This document shows, one piece after another, positions 10,722 to 24,289 of a stretch of 64,000 nt of DNA. How positions within the stretch are numbered: position 1 is the stretch's first letter; every line of letters starts with the position of its first letter. The stretch comes from Myotis daubentonii. Taxonomy: Eukaryota; Chordata; Mammalia; Chiroptera; Vespertilionidae. The position numbers and the translations under genes are program-made. The notes under the pieces were generated by a model. It was not told the origin of the DNA and did no database searches. It saw only the letters and a program-made list of their open reading frames with translations. The stretch is from positions 31,822,294-31,886,293 of the forward strand of contig NC_081844.1 of the NCBI RefSeq assembly GCF_963259705.1. The letters are read 5' to 3'.

Positions 10722-13589
10722 CTGGGGCAGGAAGGGCAGGACAGCTCAGCACCAGTGGGCAGCAGCCCTCACCACCACCCGGTGACCACAGAACCCCTTT
10801 CAGGAATGCCCTACCATATGGCAGGTCCTCCCTCCCAGGAGCCCAGAGCTCAGGCGTGGCCATACCCCAGAGGCCTTGGAAGGCACAGGGAGATACAACC
10901 TGGACAAACAGGACTCCTCTCTGCTTCCTCTGCGGGACCTTCTGACAGGACCCTTCACTTTTGTCCTGGTTAGGGCAAGGCTGCCCCTATCCCTGACCCT
11001 CAAGGGCTTACCCCAAGTCCCCCGCTCCTCCAACTCAGACCTCCATCTCATTGCCTTACTTCAGACCCTCTGAGACCATGAGCCATCCAAGGAACCATTT
11101 CCCTGGCTCCTTGGCCCCTGCCCCCAAGAAGGAGGCATGGGGCTGGGCATGGGTTGGGGCTGTACTAGGGAGGGTCAGTACACTCCCCAGGAGTCTGCCA
11201 GAGGTGACTGGGCCCCAGGCCCTATGCAGGCACTTGAGCCCCAGGGCCAGGCAGACCAGGTTGTGACCCAGGAAATTGGCCTCCAGCTTCTTCCCAGTTC
11301 CACCCAACCTGGGAGGCCTCTCGGAGGAAGCGGAGTGAGAGGTCACCAGCAAAAGGAGGCTGGAGGACAATACTCCACAGAGGGGAGGGCAGATCTGAGG
11401 AAGAAAGGGCTCTGGGCGTTCCAGGATGGGGCAGAAGTGAGTGGCAGCCTCAGAAAGAAGGGCTGTTCTTTACGGCAGGCAGACAAACTGGGACCCAAGG
11501 ACAAACCAGACCCACAGCCATACTCTGGCTGCTTCCAGAAGAAAACGTTTGCCAGTCCTGCCTCCCTTCAAGGCACTGCAGAGTATTGGGGGTAACGCAG
11601 GTTTCCAGGACAGAGCCTGACACAGACGGGGTTCAGCAGACTGTAGCTTCCTGCTGTGGGCCTGCCCTGGGCCCCGGAACCCTGGCAGCCACTGTCCCTC
11701 TACTCCTCTGGCCGGAGCCCCAAGGCCCACACTGAGATATGTAGGCAGGTCTGCCTCAGCTCTATTCTCAAATCCCCAATGGCCTCTCTGATGAATCCCT
11801 GGGCCCATCACAGAGACCACCCGCCAGGTGCTTGTCCCTCACATGTCGACACTGCACACACGGGAAGGCCTTCATGTGGCCCAGTCCCGAAGCCAGTTGC
11901 TTGGTCAAAACGCAGGACACAACCACTGGTTCCCACAGTGTGTTCCCGCCACCTTCCACATTAGCGAGCTTGCATGTTTTATCTCATGCTCCCCCCGCCC
12001 CCCCACAGCAGCATGAACTAGGTGCCCACACCCTCATGCAGATGAGGATGTGAAGACTGAGCGAGGGGCAGCAACACCCCCAGTGTGCCCATGGCCCTCC
12101 CTCCACACCCTGGGGCTCCCGTGAGCCTGTGCTAGCTTGGAGCCCCAAGCCCCACTGTCCCCACCTCAGTAGACCAGCTTTGATGAGAAAAGCAGGACCG
12201 CAGCACCTCAGCACCCCTCAATCTTGGGTAAACCTCTGGGAGCCGCCATCCCTTCTTGGCTACATCCTTCCTGCTCCCCCCACCTCCCCTGCTGTAACAG
12301 AGGTCCCCAGACACATTTTGGTCCATTGTAGCCACAGGACAGTCTCCTGAAGGGACTGATGATGGCTTCAGGCCTTCCTTACCTCTCTGGGGACTGGGGC
12401 CACATCCTCCACCTCCTCCGACTTCCTGCCAGCCTAGCCTGGCCTGCCTAGCTCACAGTCCACCCATTGGCTTGCCCCAGAATGTACCTGCGCCTCCCTT
12501 CCTCCTCCAGATTCTCCCCAAAGCCCAGGCCTTGCCCCACAACACCCCTCCCCACTCACATGTGCCCTCACCACATCTGAGCACTCCTGTGGCAGCACAG
12601 CTGTGCTTGGGACACAGAGAGGTCTGTGCCTGCCTGAGGGTCTGTCCCAGGTGGAGACTCCTGTTCAAAAGGACAGTTTCCCAAGGGTGGGCCCAAATCA
12701 TCTCGACCACTGCACCAGGCTGCATGCAAACAGAACTGAGCTCCAGGCCCACCTTGACTGAGCATCCTGTGAGTGGGGTTGACAGAGGCTAGACACAAAA
12801 GGAGTAGCCATGGCTCCATTCTAGTAGTTCCAACAGTCAGTGGGCACTTTCCCAGATGTGGACCAGTTGGCTGTACCCACCACTTTGCAGACAAGAAAAA
12901 AAAAAAAAAAGCTCAGAGAGGCTGGCTAAGTTCCCCCACTGGCCCTGCCTGGGCCACCCACCAGTGAGCTCTCAGGAGATAAGGTGGATGGAGGCGATGT
13001 CTTGGTCCCTGTGCTTAGCAGTTGCCCCTCCCCATGGCTTCCAAACATACTGTTGCTGAAAGTGAACTATTCCAGACAAAGTCAGCAGCTCACTCTCCCC
13101 AGGAAAAAACCCTAGGGGCCTCATATTGGGGATGGGTCACGCTATGGGTGGAGTCATCTAAACCTCTTGGCCCAGATGAATTCACTTCCCCTGGAGACCA
13201 CCTCCATTCACAGATCAATGGCACCACGTTGAGGCCGGCAGGGCTAGTCTGTTTCAGGACAGCAGGCCCCCAACAATAGCTTAGATGCACTTTGCACATC
13301 AGAAATTAAGCAGAGCCCAGAATGCTGCAGTCATCTCAGAGACAGAGTGAAAGACAGGCTTCCCAGGACGGGTTAAGAGGCGAAGTGCCATCCAGCTGGT
13401 GGTGTGCTGAATCTGAGTCCAGAAGGAATGTCCAGACTGGCACACCCTCCTGTCATCAGCAGATCAGTTGCCCCTGTCTGCCCGCTTACATTCTGGTATG
13501 GCCACTTACAGAAGCCCGTACAGTGGGCAGCAGCTCACCATTTAGGTGTGGCTCCTGAGGGCCAGAGAGGTTCCAGACTGCCCACATGT
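10722..13589. other. FZR1 intron 1, left part: old MIR remnants and unrecognised sequence
   Basis: Two short MIR-like pieces are visible, near 11,965-12,065 (TTTTATCTCATGCTCC...CAGATGAGGATGTGAAGACTGAG) and 12,870-12,985 (CACTTTGCAGACAAGAAAA...GCTCAGAGAGGCTGGCTAAG). The rest is not recognised and holds no supported exon. Confidence 0.45.
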
Positions 13590-14297
13590 GTAGGGCCCTA
13601 GTCCCTAGACCCGTGGACATGTCACCTCACGTGGCAAAAGGAATTTTGCAGATAAAATTAAGTCAAGGCCCCTGAGATAGGGGATGATCCTAGACTCCCC
13701 AGAGGGCACAGTGTCAACATAGAGTCCTTATAAGAGAGAGACATCAGGGTCAGAGTGAATGATGAAAGAGGCTGTGCTGCTGGCTGTGAAGGTGGAGGAA
13801 GGGACCGAGAGCCCAGGATATGGTGCCTCTAGGAGCTGGAAAAGGCCAGAAATGATTTTCTGTTGGAGCCTCGCGAAGGACCAGCCATGCCCACACCTGA
13901 GTTTAGTCCCGTGTTGGACTTCTGATATCCAGAACTATGAGATAATTTTGTGGTTTTTTGGGTCTTTTTTTGTTTTTTAATTTTCATTTTTGCTAATCCT
14001 CCCTCGAGGATATTTTTCCATTGCTTTTTAGAGAGAGTGGAAGGGAAGGGGAGAGACACAAAGAGAGAAACTTCGATGTGAGACAGACACATCCAGTGGC
14101 TGCCTCCTGCACTAGTCCCAACCAGGGACGGGGACTGAGCCTGCAACCAAAGTACATGCCCTTGACAGGAATCAAACCTGGGACCCTTCAGTCCATGGGC
14201 CAACACTATTCACTGAGACAAACCAGCTAGGGCCATTTCTGTTGTTTTAAGCCACCAAGTTTGTGGTGACTTGTTACAGCAGCTGCAGGACACACAC
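13590..14297 (+). mobile_element. MLT1-type LTR, split by a SINE
   Basis: The LTR is nearly full length: ...GTGGCAAAAGGAATTTTGCAGAT, GATAGGGGATGATCCTAGA, GAGTCCTTATAAGAGAGAGACATCAGGGTCAGAGTGA, AGGAGCTGGAAAAGGCCAG, TGGACTTCTGATATCCAGAACTATGAGATAATTTTGTG. After an interruption it resumes with TGTTGTTTTAAGCCACCAAGTTTGTGGTGACTTGTTACAGCAG. The inserted block is the SINE at about 13,955-14,234. Confidence 0.85.
13955..14234 (-). mobile_element. Ves-type tRNA-derived SINE inside the MLT1 LTR
   Basis: On the minus strand it begins GGCCCTAGCTGGTTTGTCTCAGTGAA (A-box region). It has a tRNA-like B-box region (GGTTTGATTCCTGTCAAGGGCATG) and ends with a pyrimidine-rich tract and a CCTCGAGGATATTTTTCC-type tail. 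This tail variant recurs at 35.4 and 58.4 kb. Confidence 0.85.
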
Positions 14298-14744
14298 TAG
14301 GGCAGGGCAGAGAAGGCAGTGACCATGCTGCGGCCTTCTGTCATGGATCCTTCTGGGAGTGGCTGCTGAGAGGGTTCCTAAGATGCTTGTGCTCAACACA
14401 GTCCTTTTCTCTGCCCAGTCCCATGTGGCCCACTGTGGATAGCCAACCAATCCTTCTGTCTCCAACATCCCCTCTCTCCATAACCCCACTCCCCACCCCC
14501 CTGAGTTCCAAGATCCCTTAGTCTGCCGGAGAAGCAGTGGGTCTTCATTCTGCCAAGAGGGACATTTGCTGACTGCCCAGAGGCCTGAGGCAGGTACCAG
14601 GGTTAAGCAGGCAAGGAGACAGACATGGTCCTACCCTCCTGAGCTTCTTTTACTAGTATACCAGAAGCAGCAAACCAGAAACATGGAACTAGGTGAAGAA
14701 CAATTTTGGGTGGTGGTACCTGGTACCAGGAAGCACATTTTAAA

Positions 14745-14966
14745 TATGTATTTTTTAAATATATTTTATTGATTTTTTACAGAGAGGAAGGGAGAGAGAT
14801 AGAGTCAGAAACATCGATGAGAGAGAAACATCGATCAGCCGCCTCCTGCACATCCCCCATTGGGGATGTGCCTGTAACCCAGGTACATGCCCTTGACCGG
14901 AATCGAACCTGGGACCTTTCAGTCCGCAGGCTGACGCTCTATCCACTGAGCCAAACCGGTTTCGGC
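14745..14966 (-). mobile_element. Ves SINE with 17-bp target-site duplication
   Basis: The minus strand reads GCCGAAACCGGTTTGGCTCAGTGGATAGAGCGTC..., then CCCAGGTTCGATTCCGGTCAAGGGCATGTACC, a TCTCTC/CTTCC tail and AATCAATAAAATATATTTAA. It is flanked by perfect 17-bp repeats AGGAAGCACATTTTAAA at 14,728-14,744 and 14,967-14,983, so it is a recent L1-mediated insertion. Confidence 0.95.
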
Positions 14967-16137
14967 AGGAAGCACATTTTAAAAGTGGCTCCAACATTCA
15001 GCTGTCAAAGTAAAGGCAAGTTGGAGGGAGTGGAGGGGGCACTGGATCCCGGCACCCAGCCTGGGATGTCTCTCCAAGACCAGGTACCCACGGAGGGACC
15101 CATGGGATGCCAGCACGGTGGAAGGGCTCCAGAACTAACTCGTCCCAGGCTCTGACCTGGTAAATGCAGGTTAACATCCCCAACGGGGTGAGCCTTCCTG
15201 CTGGCCAGCAGGGATGTCGCTCTTGTTTCTAAATTGACCTGCTACCTTCAGAAGCACCCCCGCCCCCCCCCCCCCCACACACACACATCAGGTTTTCTCA
15301 ATGAGGAGGTGGAGGTAGACAGACAAGATGGGTACATGTGGGGAAGCATGGGACTTGGTTGGAAAGTCTAAGGATTCTCTGAAAGGTCAGAGGTCTCTGG
15401 GGGACCTTGCCAAAGGTGGCACACACTGCCTTGACTTTTCCAAACAAGTCTGAGCCCCCAGGTGTTTACTTAGACACGTCCTTGCTTAAAAGACACTACA
15501 GACACATGTGCCTCCTCAAGGATGCTTACCCTGCTGAAAGCATCTAATAGTTAATTTTAGTACAAGCTGTTATTACAATAAAAGCCTAAGGAAGCAGGCA
15601 ATCAAGGCTGCTTTTGGCTCCTTATGCCAACCAGTCCCTTAGCCTCTCTTCCACAGAAGCATGTGTCAGAGTAATCACTCATCTGTCATTCAGGGTCTGT
15701 TGGTCAGTCCCAGCAGGCACAGACCAAGATCTCAAGAGAGTGATAACTAGCAGGTCCAATCAGGCACAAATGCACACCCAAACCACGTGACCTGGGAAAT
15801 ACAACACACAACCAGGCCTGCCCACCACACAACCAGGCCTGCCTACCAGCCCAGAGACCCTGCTCCAGCCTGACCTTGGAACTAAGGCCTGGAGCTCGGC
15901 CAGTGTGCAGACTGACTCATTCCAGAAAGCTGAAGGCCACCTCAGTCCAAGGACTGGGACCTCCGGGGACACCGAACTTCAGCTTGGGGACCCTCCTCCA
16001 AGACTGCTGCTTGCTGCACCACAGAGGAGCAAAGACTCCCAAGCTGTAAGAGAAAAGTCTGGTCAATTCATCACCAGAGAAATGAAAAGTGTCTGCAAGG
16101 CAAACACACCATGTTTTAAAAAGAGACAACTAGGGCC

Positions 16138-16345
16138 CTGACCGGTGTGGCTCAGTGGGTTGGGTGTCATCCCATGCACCAAAAGGTTTGCTGGTTCAAA
16201 TCCTGTCCAGGGCACATGCCGGGGTTGCGAGCTCAACTCCCAGGATGGACTGCAGGAGGCAGCTGATGACGTTTCACTCTCACATTGATGTTTTTTCACT
16301 CGCTCTCCCTTTTATTCCTCTCTCTCTAAATATCAATTAAAAAAA
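16138..16345 (+). mobile_element. Ves-type SINE
   Basis: It starts CCCTGACCGGTGTGGCTCAGTGGGTTGGGTGTC, has the B-box-like GCTGGTTCAAATCCTG and ends in a TCTCTCTCTAAATATCAATTAAAA tail. Flanking duplications of about 14 bp (AAAAAG(A)GACAACTAG) are visible on both sides. Confidence 0.85.
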
Positions 16346-16935
16346 GACAACTAGAAAAAAATCTCCTACCCTGAAGATAGACCAAAGTGGCATAGGACAT
16401 GAATAACTGTTCCTGCAAAAATGTACTCGTCCTCACTCACAGTTGGAAAAGGCGGTTCCCACTTCCTCGCCCTGAGTGATTCTGAGATTAGGTGACACGC
16501 CCTTGCCACGGATACATAGGGATTGCTCGCCTGCACTGCTGGCAGCAGCTGAAACTAGTACGACTTCTAAGAAAGGCAGCTTGGAAGGCAGTTTGGCAAC
16601 TGCTTGCAAAATCTAAAAAAGCACATCCTTTTTGATGCAGTGTTTCTACTTCTAAGAATTTGCCCTTAGCAACTCTGGGTGTGTGTGTGCAAAACCTCGT
16701 GTACAAAGCTGTTCTGTACAGACAGCTTAGGAGAGCAGAGCCCATGAGGAGTGACCCGAGCGCTACCTTAAGGGCAGGGCTTCTTCCCCACCAGGAGACA
16801 CTGAAGTAAAAAGGGCAGGCCTGAAGGTCTTGGGGACCCGCTGCCTGTGAGAACAGCCTTGTGGGGATGAGCAATTTCTGGAAGGCTGGAGAACAAGCTT
16901 GTAGCAGAGGTTGCTCTTGGGGAATGGAACTAGAG

Positions 16936-17144
16936 CAGTGGTTCTCAACCTTCTGGCCCTTTAAATACAGTTCCTCATGTGACCCAACCATAAAATTATT
17001 TTCATTGCTACTTCATAACTGTGATGTGGCGACTGTTATGAATCGTCATGTAAATATCTGATATACAGGATGGTCTTAGGCGACCCCTGTGAAAGGGTCG
17101 TTCGACCGCCAAAGGGGTCGCGACCCACAGGTTGAGAACCGCTA
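16936..17144. mobile_element. Non-autonomous hAT transposon with 8-bp TSD
   Basis: Terminal inverted repeats CAGTGGTTCTCAACCTT... and ...GGTTGAGAACCGCTA bound a 209-bp element with no coding capacity. The 8-bp flanks are AACTAGAG (16,928-16,935) and GACTAGAG (17,145-17,152). Internal landmarks (GGTCTTAGGCGACCCCTGTGAAAGGGTCGTTCG) fit the bat nhAT families. Confidence 0.9.
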
Positions 17145-18052
17145 GACTAGAGGCTGGGGGCCAGGAGAAAGGAAGCCTTGCTCCCCCTGGCTCATCATTT
17201 GGTGCTTCTTGCAATCAGTGAAAGGGAACATGTTAGCTATTCAAAGAAATAAGCCAGCTGGGAAGAGGTTGAACTACATAAGTCCAGGGCCCGACTGGAA
17301 GTCTCAGTGGTAGGAGCAGCACTGGCTGCACCAGAACATGTGCTGCCTTTGCTGTATGAATGTTAGAGAAAGTAATGAGTTCTCTGTTAACAAGTAGTCA
17401 CTTAGCACAGACAATCTGTAAGGCCTTGTGATTGGGGAAGGCGGGGTGGTAAGGATGGGGCCAGTGGCAGTGCGAGAACTCTGGCCCTGGAGAGGTACCT
17501 GCCCTGCTGCCCTGAAGGGTGCCAACTGTAGGCTGGTGTCCCTGGCCTGGTGAGGTGGCCAAAGCCCTGGCTGCTTGGCTTCCTACTATTATTGTTCCCT
17601 CTGCAGGGTACTGTCATTAGGGTCTCACTCACCCACCAAGCCAGCCCTAAAGAGGAGGGTCTCCTTTTCCCTGGGTCCCCCAGAATGAAGAATCAGGAGG
17701 CCTACCTTCTGCCGCTGCCTCAGACAAGCCTCAACCTGCTCCTCTGGAAAAGGGGCACAACCCCAGTCATCTAAAAGGGCAGAAATGAGGTCCCCACATG
17801 GCTAGGGCTACATGTCAGGGATTCTTGACAACCCGGGGGGCTGTCTTCCCGGGAAATCCGAATGTGCATGCTTTCCAGTCAACAGGTAGCAATGGAGCAG
17901 GGCCCTTGTTTTCAACCACCTGCCCAGTGGCCTGCTGCACCCTCCTGAGGGGGCTGTCCCTGCCACTCCTGGCTACCCGAACCTCACCGTTCCTATAGGA
18001 TACACATGGTTCCCACTCACCAGATACTCAGGGAAAACAGGTTGCTCTAGCC

Positions 18053-18266
18053 CAGGGGTGGGCAAACTTTTTGACTCGAGGGCCACAATGGGTTCTTAAA
18101 CTGGACCGGAGGGCCGGAACAAAAGCATGGATGGAGTGTTTGTGTGAACTAATATAAATTCAAAGTAAACATCATTACATAAAAGGGTACGGTCTTTTTT
18201 TTTTTTAGTTTTATTCATTTCAAACAGGCCGGATCCAGCCCGCGGGCCATAGTTTGCCCACGGCTG
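18053..18266 (+). mobile_element. Non-autonomous hAT transposon, family A copy 1
   Basis: Ends CAGGGGTGGGCAAACTTTTTGACTCG and AGTTTGCCCACGGCTG form inverted repeats. The 8-bp flanks are CTCTAGCC and CTCTAACC. The interior contains GGTTCTTAAACTGGACCGGAGGGCCGGAAC and a T-run. A second copy in the opposite orientation lies at 41,495-41,730. Confidence 0.93.
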
Positions 18267-18284
18267 CTCTAACCTGTTTAAACC

Positions 18285-18420
18285 AGCAGTTCTCACTGGA
18301 GTGACTGCCCCCAGGGGACACTGTGGTCTCATGACAGGGATGCTCCTCAACCCCCTCACAGTGCCCAGGATGGTCCCCACAGGGAATGACCCAGCCCATG
18401 TCATAAGTGCCCAGACACCT
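18285..18420 (+). mobile_element. MER5A-like DNA transposon remnant
   Basis: CAGCAGTTCTCACTGGAGTGACTGCCCCCAGGGGACA, then a diverged interior with GATGCTCCTCAACCCCCTCACAGTGCCCAGGA, follows the order of the old hAT-Charlie MER5A element, heavily degraded. Confidence 0.6.
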
Positions 18421-18729
18421 GGTATAGGGCCAGAGCATGGAGTGCTACCCGCTGAGTAAGACAATGGTGCTTGTGTGGGCTAGCCCTGGAGTTAGCAGGG
18501 CTAGAGGGGACTGAAGACAATTCTGTGCCAACACCTGCGAGTCCTTTTTCCAGCTGAAGTCAGTGATAGGCGGAGTCCCATGTGAGGAACAATAAGGGAG
18601 GCGAGCTTTAACTCTACCAAGTCACCCCCTGGCCTCCCCTCCTCACAAATGAGAAAATAAGGCGGAAGAGCCTGTCTGGGCATGACCAATCAATCATACA
18701 GCATGCAGCACGTCATGATCATCTTAGAG

Positions 18730-18963
18730 CAGTGATGGCGAACCTTTTGAGTTCGGCATGTCAGCATTTTGAAAAACCCTAACTTAACTCTGGTGCCGTG
18801 TCACATATAGAATTTTTTTGATATTTGCAACCATAGTAAAAAAAGACTAATATTTTCGATATTTATTTTATATATTTAAATGCCATTTAACAAAGAAAAA
18901 TCAACCAAAAAAATGAGTTTGCGTGTCACCTCTGACACACGTGTCACAGGTTCGCCATCACTG
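18730..18963. mobile_element. Non-autonomous hAT transposon, family B
   Basis: Perfect 16-bp inverted ends CAGTGATGGCGAACCT / AGGTTCGCCATCACTG... bound 234 bp of AT-rich sequence. Target duplications are TCTTAGAG (18,722-18,729) and TCTTAGCG (18,964-18,971). No coding capacity. Confidence 0.93.
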
Positions 18964-19224
18964 TCTTAGCGGCTTCCTCAAGAAGGGACATGCCGTGTTG
19001 TAGGTACACAGGGCCTCCTGTACGGCCTGGATACAGGCTGGGCACATCCCATGAGTCCACAGCAGGCCCAAGGCCCCCAGGGTCAGAGCACTCTGCTTCC
19101 TGAAGCCGTTTCAAGGCCTTCAAGATCTTGCTTATCTCGAAAAACTGGTCCTCACTGTTTTTTATATTTTGTAAGGCTCTTTAAAGAGCCAAAAGAAGAC
19201 ATTTCTATGACACATCTTGCATGA

Positions 19225-19450
19225 CTCAGTATTTTTTAAATATATTTTTATTTATTTCAGAGAGAAGGAGGGAGAGGGAGAGAGAAAAAGAAACATCAAT
19301 GATGAGAGAGAATCATTGACTGGCTACCCCCTGCTCGTTCCCCACCAGGGATCGAACCCGCAACCTGGGCACGTGCCCTGATCGGGAATTGAACCATAAT
19401 CCCCTGGTTCATGGGTTGACACTCAACCACTGAGCCACACCAGCCGGGCC
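19225..19450 (-). mobile_element. Ves-type SINE
   Basis: Minus strand: GGCCCGGCTGGTGTGGCTCAGTGGTTGAGTGTC, B-box-like GGTTCAATTCCCGATC, TCTCTCCCTC tail and T-rich end on plus. Duplicated flank CATGACTCAGT before (from about 19,219) and after the element. Confidence 0.9.
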
Positions 19451-19509
19451 ATGACTCAGTGTTTTGAGGCTAACTGTGGTCTGGGTGTGCTACCTATGAG
19501 ATGGGTTAC

Positions 19510-19722
19510 ACCATCGGCACTGCTGACCCTGGGATCCAGTCATTCTCTGTGGGGGGTCACCTGGGCACTATGGTGGATTGAATAGCATCCCCGTCCCCAC
19601 CCCTCAATGCCAGAAACAACTGTGACAACCACAAATGCCCCAGCCATCGACAGTGTCCACTGAGGGCAGAATCACCCCCAGGTGAGGGTGGGGCGATCGT
19701 CCCTTGGAGAAGTTGCACCAGC
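19510..19722 (-). mobile_element. MER5A-like DNA transposon remnant
   Basis: The plus strand carries the reverse complement of the MER5A interior: GGGCACTATGGTGGATTGAATAGCATCCCCGTCCCCACCC, then CCAGAAACAACTGTGACAACCACAAATG and AATCACCCCCAGGTGAG. Similar copies lie at 23.2, 25.4 and 59.3 kb. Confidence 0.65.
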
Positions 19723-20639
19723 CAATAGTGAGAGGTGTCAAGTGGCACCTGCTATGCACGAGGGATATGGAGAGTGAGGAAAGCCTCTAGCAGGAGCCTG
19801 TGATCACCTGCCTGGACATGTGCTATGCAGGCAGCAGGGTCCCAGATGAACGGACACTGCTCCTGGCCCCGAGAGGAGATCATCAGAACATGGTGGCAAA
19901 CTCCACCTGCACCCCTCCATGAGCCAACACAGCTTAAAGCACTCGACAAGCTTTATTTAATTTTGTCCCCAGGGACGACCCATCTCTCCATTTCACAAAC
20001 TAAGGAACTCAGGGCCCTGGCAGTTGGTGGGTGGTGGAGCTGGGACTGGAACTCCACCTGCCATAACCGCTCAGGTCACAATGTTCCCATGGGTGAGGGT
20101 CCCAGGCTCAGTATGGAGCGAGCCAGCAGTCTAAAGCTAAAAGGACTGCCCTGGATTACATCACACGTGAATCTCCACCAAGCACTTCCTGCAGGAATCA
20201 TCCAATTAGGGGTCATAATGACAAATGAATGGGGGCTCCCTGGAAACTGTCATCTTGGGGCACAGACTTTCACAGGCCCTAAATCTCCAGAGAAAAGTGC
20301 ACACAAAGGGAGGAACCAGGAGGTTGGGAGGTGACTCAAAGCGCCCCCAGATTACCTGTGGGCCTTGAACCAGCCCCTTCCTCTTAGAAAGGTGGGGGAT
20401 CTTGCTAGGAACCCAGGGGCTGTCATCTTATTCCCAGCAATTCTCTAAGGGGTTGTTGGAGAAGTCCCATATGAGAAAGATCCAATCAGAAACAAGGAGT
20501 TGTCCAATTTTCTGCTCACGTTGGATCTGGGAGGCTAGGAGAGGAATCTCTGACCTTGTTCTATTGCCACAGGTCAGGCAAGCCTGTGTCCAGCCTAAGG
20601 CTCCCTCCCTTCCACTACAGCAAATCCAAATACTATACA

Positions 20640-21745
<1,106 letters not shown>

Positions 21746-21819
21746 CCCCCCCCTGCCCCCCCGCCCCAATACTATCCAGCTGTCAGCCAGTCATGCCGTG
21801 TGCAGTGGAGCAGGGAGGC

Positions 21820-21970
21820 TTTGCAGAGGGAAGACCTGGCTCTGAGTCCTGGTTCTGTCTCTTCATCTATGAAGTGGGGATAAGGGAAAACACTGCCTAT
21901 GTTGCTTTGAAACTGGGCTCAACTTCTGTGAAGCAGCTAGCAGAGTGCCTGACCCAAAGGAGATGCTAGG
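21820..21970 (-). mobile_element. MIR remnant
   Basis: GACCTGGCTCTGAGTCCTGGTTCTGTC, then TCTTCATCTATGAAGTGGGGATAA and GCAGAGTGCCTGACCCAAAGGAGATGCT, follows the MIR core order. Old and diverged. Confidence 0.6.
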
Positions 21971-24270
21971 AAGTGGTAGCTATTCCCATGGGCCTAGTGA
22001 CAGGCCCACTACAGGTCCCAGCCATGCCTGCTTCCTGCTCCTCCATCACGCAGTACTCCGGGCTGTGTGGCATGGGAGGTGCCTTGGTGGCCACGGCTGC
22101 TGCCTCGATGACCTCTTGGTCACGGCTGCAGGCTGAGTGGCCAGGTAGTGGCCCCACCTCCTCCCACACAGTCAACGAAGGTGAAAAGGACCACCGTTCT
22201 TCAGAGTCAGTCCTCAGTTAAGGACATGGGAGGAACAGGGCTGCCTGGCAGGAGGGCTGGCTGTGGTTTTACAGATATGGACTCTGGACTAGAACCCAGC
22301 ATCTGGCCTCACGACAGAAGCAGCAGAAACTGGGATGTTTGAGGGGAGCAGTCCCTCACTGCTAACAAAAGCAAAAGCATGCGGTAGGGAGACAACACAC
22401 CTTTCCTGGACGGCTGTTGTGAATCCCAAAGCAAGTTATTCTGGGGACCTGTGGTGGGGGCCCCTGAGGGGCAAATTCCAGCATGCATGCAGTCACTCAT
22501 TTATTTACTCCCACCTAGCATGTGCAGGTGGTACTGGAAGCTGATCAAGGAGCCAGAAAGTAGAGGCCTGAAGTCACTGTCCCCCAGGGCTCACAGAGCA
22601 GAGACTGATAATTCTGTCAACACCTCCTCTCTGGACCCATGGTGACACCGCTGGAAGCAGGGGCCATGCCCACCCCAGGTAAGAATTGCTGCTCTAAGCT
22701 CCGAAAATGATGCCCAAAGGGAGATGAGCCCCTACTCCCCCATCTAGCCTGGTGAAAGGTTCAGACCGAAAGGCCATTTGGGTCTGCTGCAGCCGGAAGG
22801 ATGCAAACCCCACACAAAGGAAGAACATCAACTTGATTACCACACCCAAATGATTAATGATCATTTATGTGATTCTAACTGTGACTGATATCAGAGGGCC
22901 GATTCTCAAGACTGGATGGGGCCTTAGAGGGGATCAGATTAAGCCCCATGAGGTTCCCAAAGCCCTTCCACAACTCTGCATCTGCTTGCACACCTACAGG
23001 GACAGGGAGCTCACCCCCTAACAAGTAGCCTGAACATCAGTAAGTGCTTCCTCAGTCTGTCTTACTGCTGTTCTCAACCATGGGTCCAAGGTGGGGGTGG
23101 CAGAAGGAAAAAGCTATTATGCTTAGGGCAGGGTATTTCCTCTACCTCCCCCCAAACCCTTAGCACTGCTGACACCAGGGACAGGTCCTTCTCTGGGGAG
23201 CCATCCTGGGCACTGTGGGGAGTGGAGTAGCATCGTTGGCTCCCACCCACTCAATGCCAGAAGCATCCCGTTGTGATAACCACAGAGGTCTCCAGACGTT
23301 GCTCCCAGTGGAGACCCCCTGGTTTAGGGGAATCCTTAGGGAAATAGTTGCTTCCAAAGACCAGTGAGCTCCATAGACCAACACTAACCTTTCCCAGCTG
23401 CTCAGCCCTTCAGAAAGTGCAGAGACAAATACCCTCCATACAGCCATCTACTCCTTCCCCTGCTCCCACCATCCTTCTCCCCTCCACCCAGCTGGCCTCT
23501 CCTTGTTGTGCAAACACAGCCTAGTCCTTTCTGCAGTGGCTACATGCCCCACAGGGACCAGACCGCCCTGAGAGTCACAAAGCAATAGTTCCCGGATCCG
23601 ATCTGGTCTGGGAAGAGCACGTACAAAAAGGCATGGGATCCAGAAAGAATGAACAGACTGGGGAGGCTGCATGCATGGAGGAAACAGGCAGGGAAACAGG
23701 CAGTGAACAGACTGGGGAGGCTGCATGCATGGAGTGCACTGGTAGCAGAAAAAGGGAAAGGTGGCAAGGCCAAGAGGGTAGTCTCCTGAGACTGTGTGGT
23801 AGCAGGGAGCTGGGAAAGGGATCAGAAGTCGAGAGTGGAATGATCAGATATGGGCTTACAGACCAGCAGAGTGTAGTGTGGAGGCAGGGACAGCAGTGGC
23901 GAGCAGGGGAACCAGGGAGCAGGTGCCTGCCTGTGCAGGTGAGAAAGTAGGCATCCTGAAAAGATGTGGGGCAGGGAGAGGAGAGGCCTCGTGTTGAAGC
24001 TGGCGTTGTAAGGGGAAGGGGGGTGGGGGGGAGTGGGTAGTTTGAGGTACGAGTGACCTCTTCTGGACACACTCAACCCAAGATGCATAGGAGAGATGGA
24101 CAGAGACACTCAGGAGAGAACTGGCCGCTGGCTACGTGGGCCTGGAGCTCAGGAGTAAGCTTTGGGCACCAGCAGCAAATGAGGACAGGAAGCTAAGGGT
24201 GAAAAGCAGGCAGGTCATCAAGGAGCACGTGTAGAAGAGCAAAGAGGCATCTGAGTACAGATTAACAAGG
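21971..24270. other. FZR1 intron 1, no gene; one MER5A-like piece at 23,160-23,330
   Basis: An L2-like segment may lie near 22,485-22,640. A MER5A-like remnant at 23,160-23,330 has GGGCACTGTGGGGAGTGGAGTAGCATCG and GTTGTGATAACCACAGAGGTCTCCAGACGTTG. A 40-bp motif (GAACAGACTGGGGAGGCTGCATGCATGGAG) is repeated in tandem at about 23,650 and 23,706. No exon is supported. Confidence 0.5.
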
Positions 24271-24289
24271 GCCACCACACAAGAACCTG

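Noticed and set aside
14880..14960. tRNA-gene-like segments with A and B boxes (also at 29.15, 36.2, 45.6, 49.1, 50.2 and 59.5 kb)
   Set aside because: They are the tRNA-derived heads of Ves SINEs with A-rich tails and target duplications, not tRNA genes.
23650..23740. Short tandem duplication GAACAGACTGGGGAGGCTGCATGCATGGAG
   Set aside because: Only two copies, no known element; a simple local duplication without further signal.
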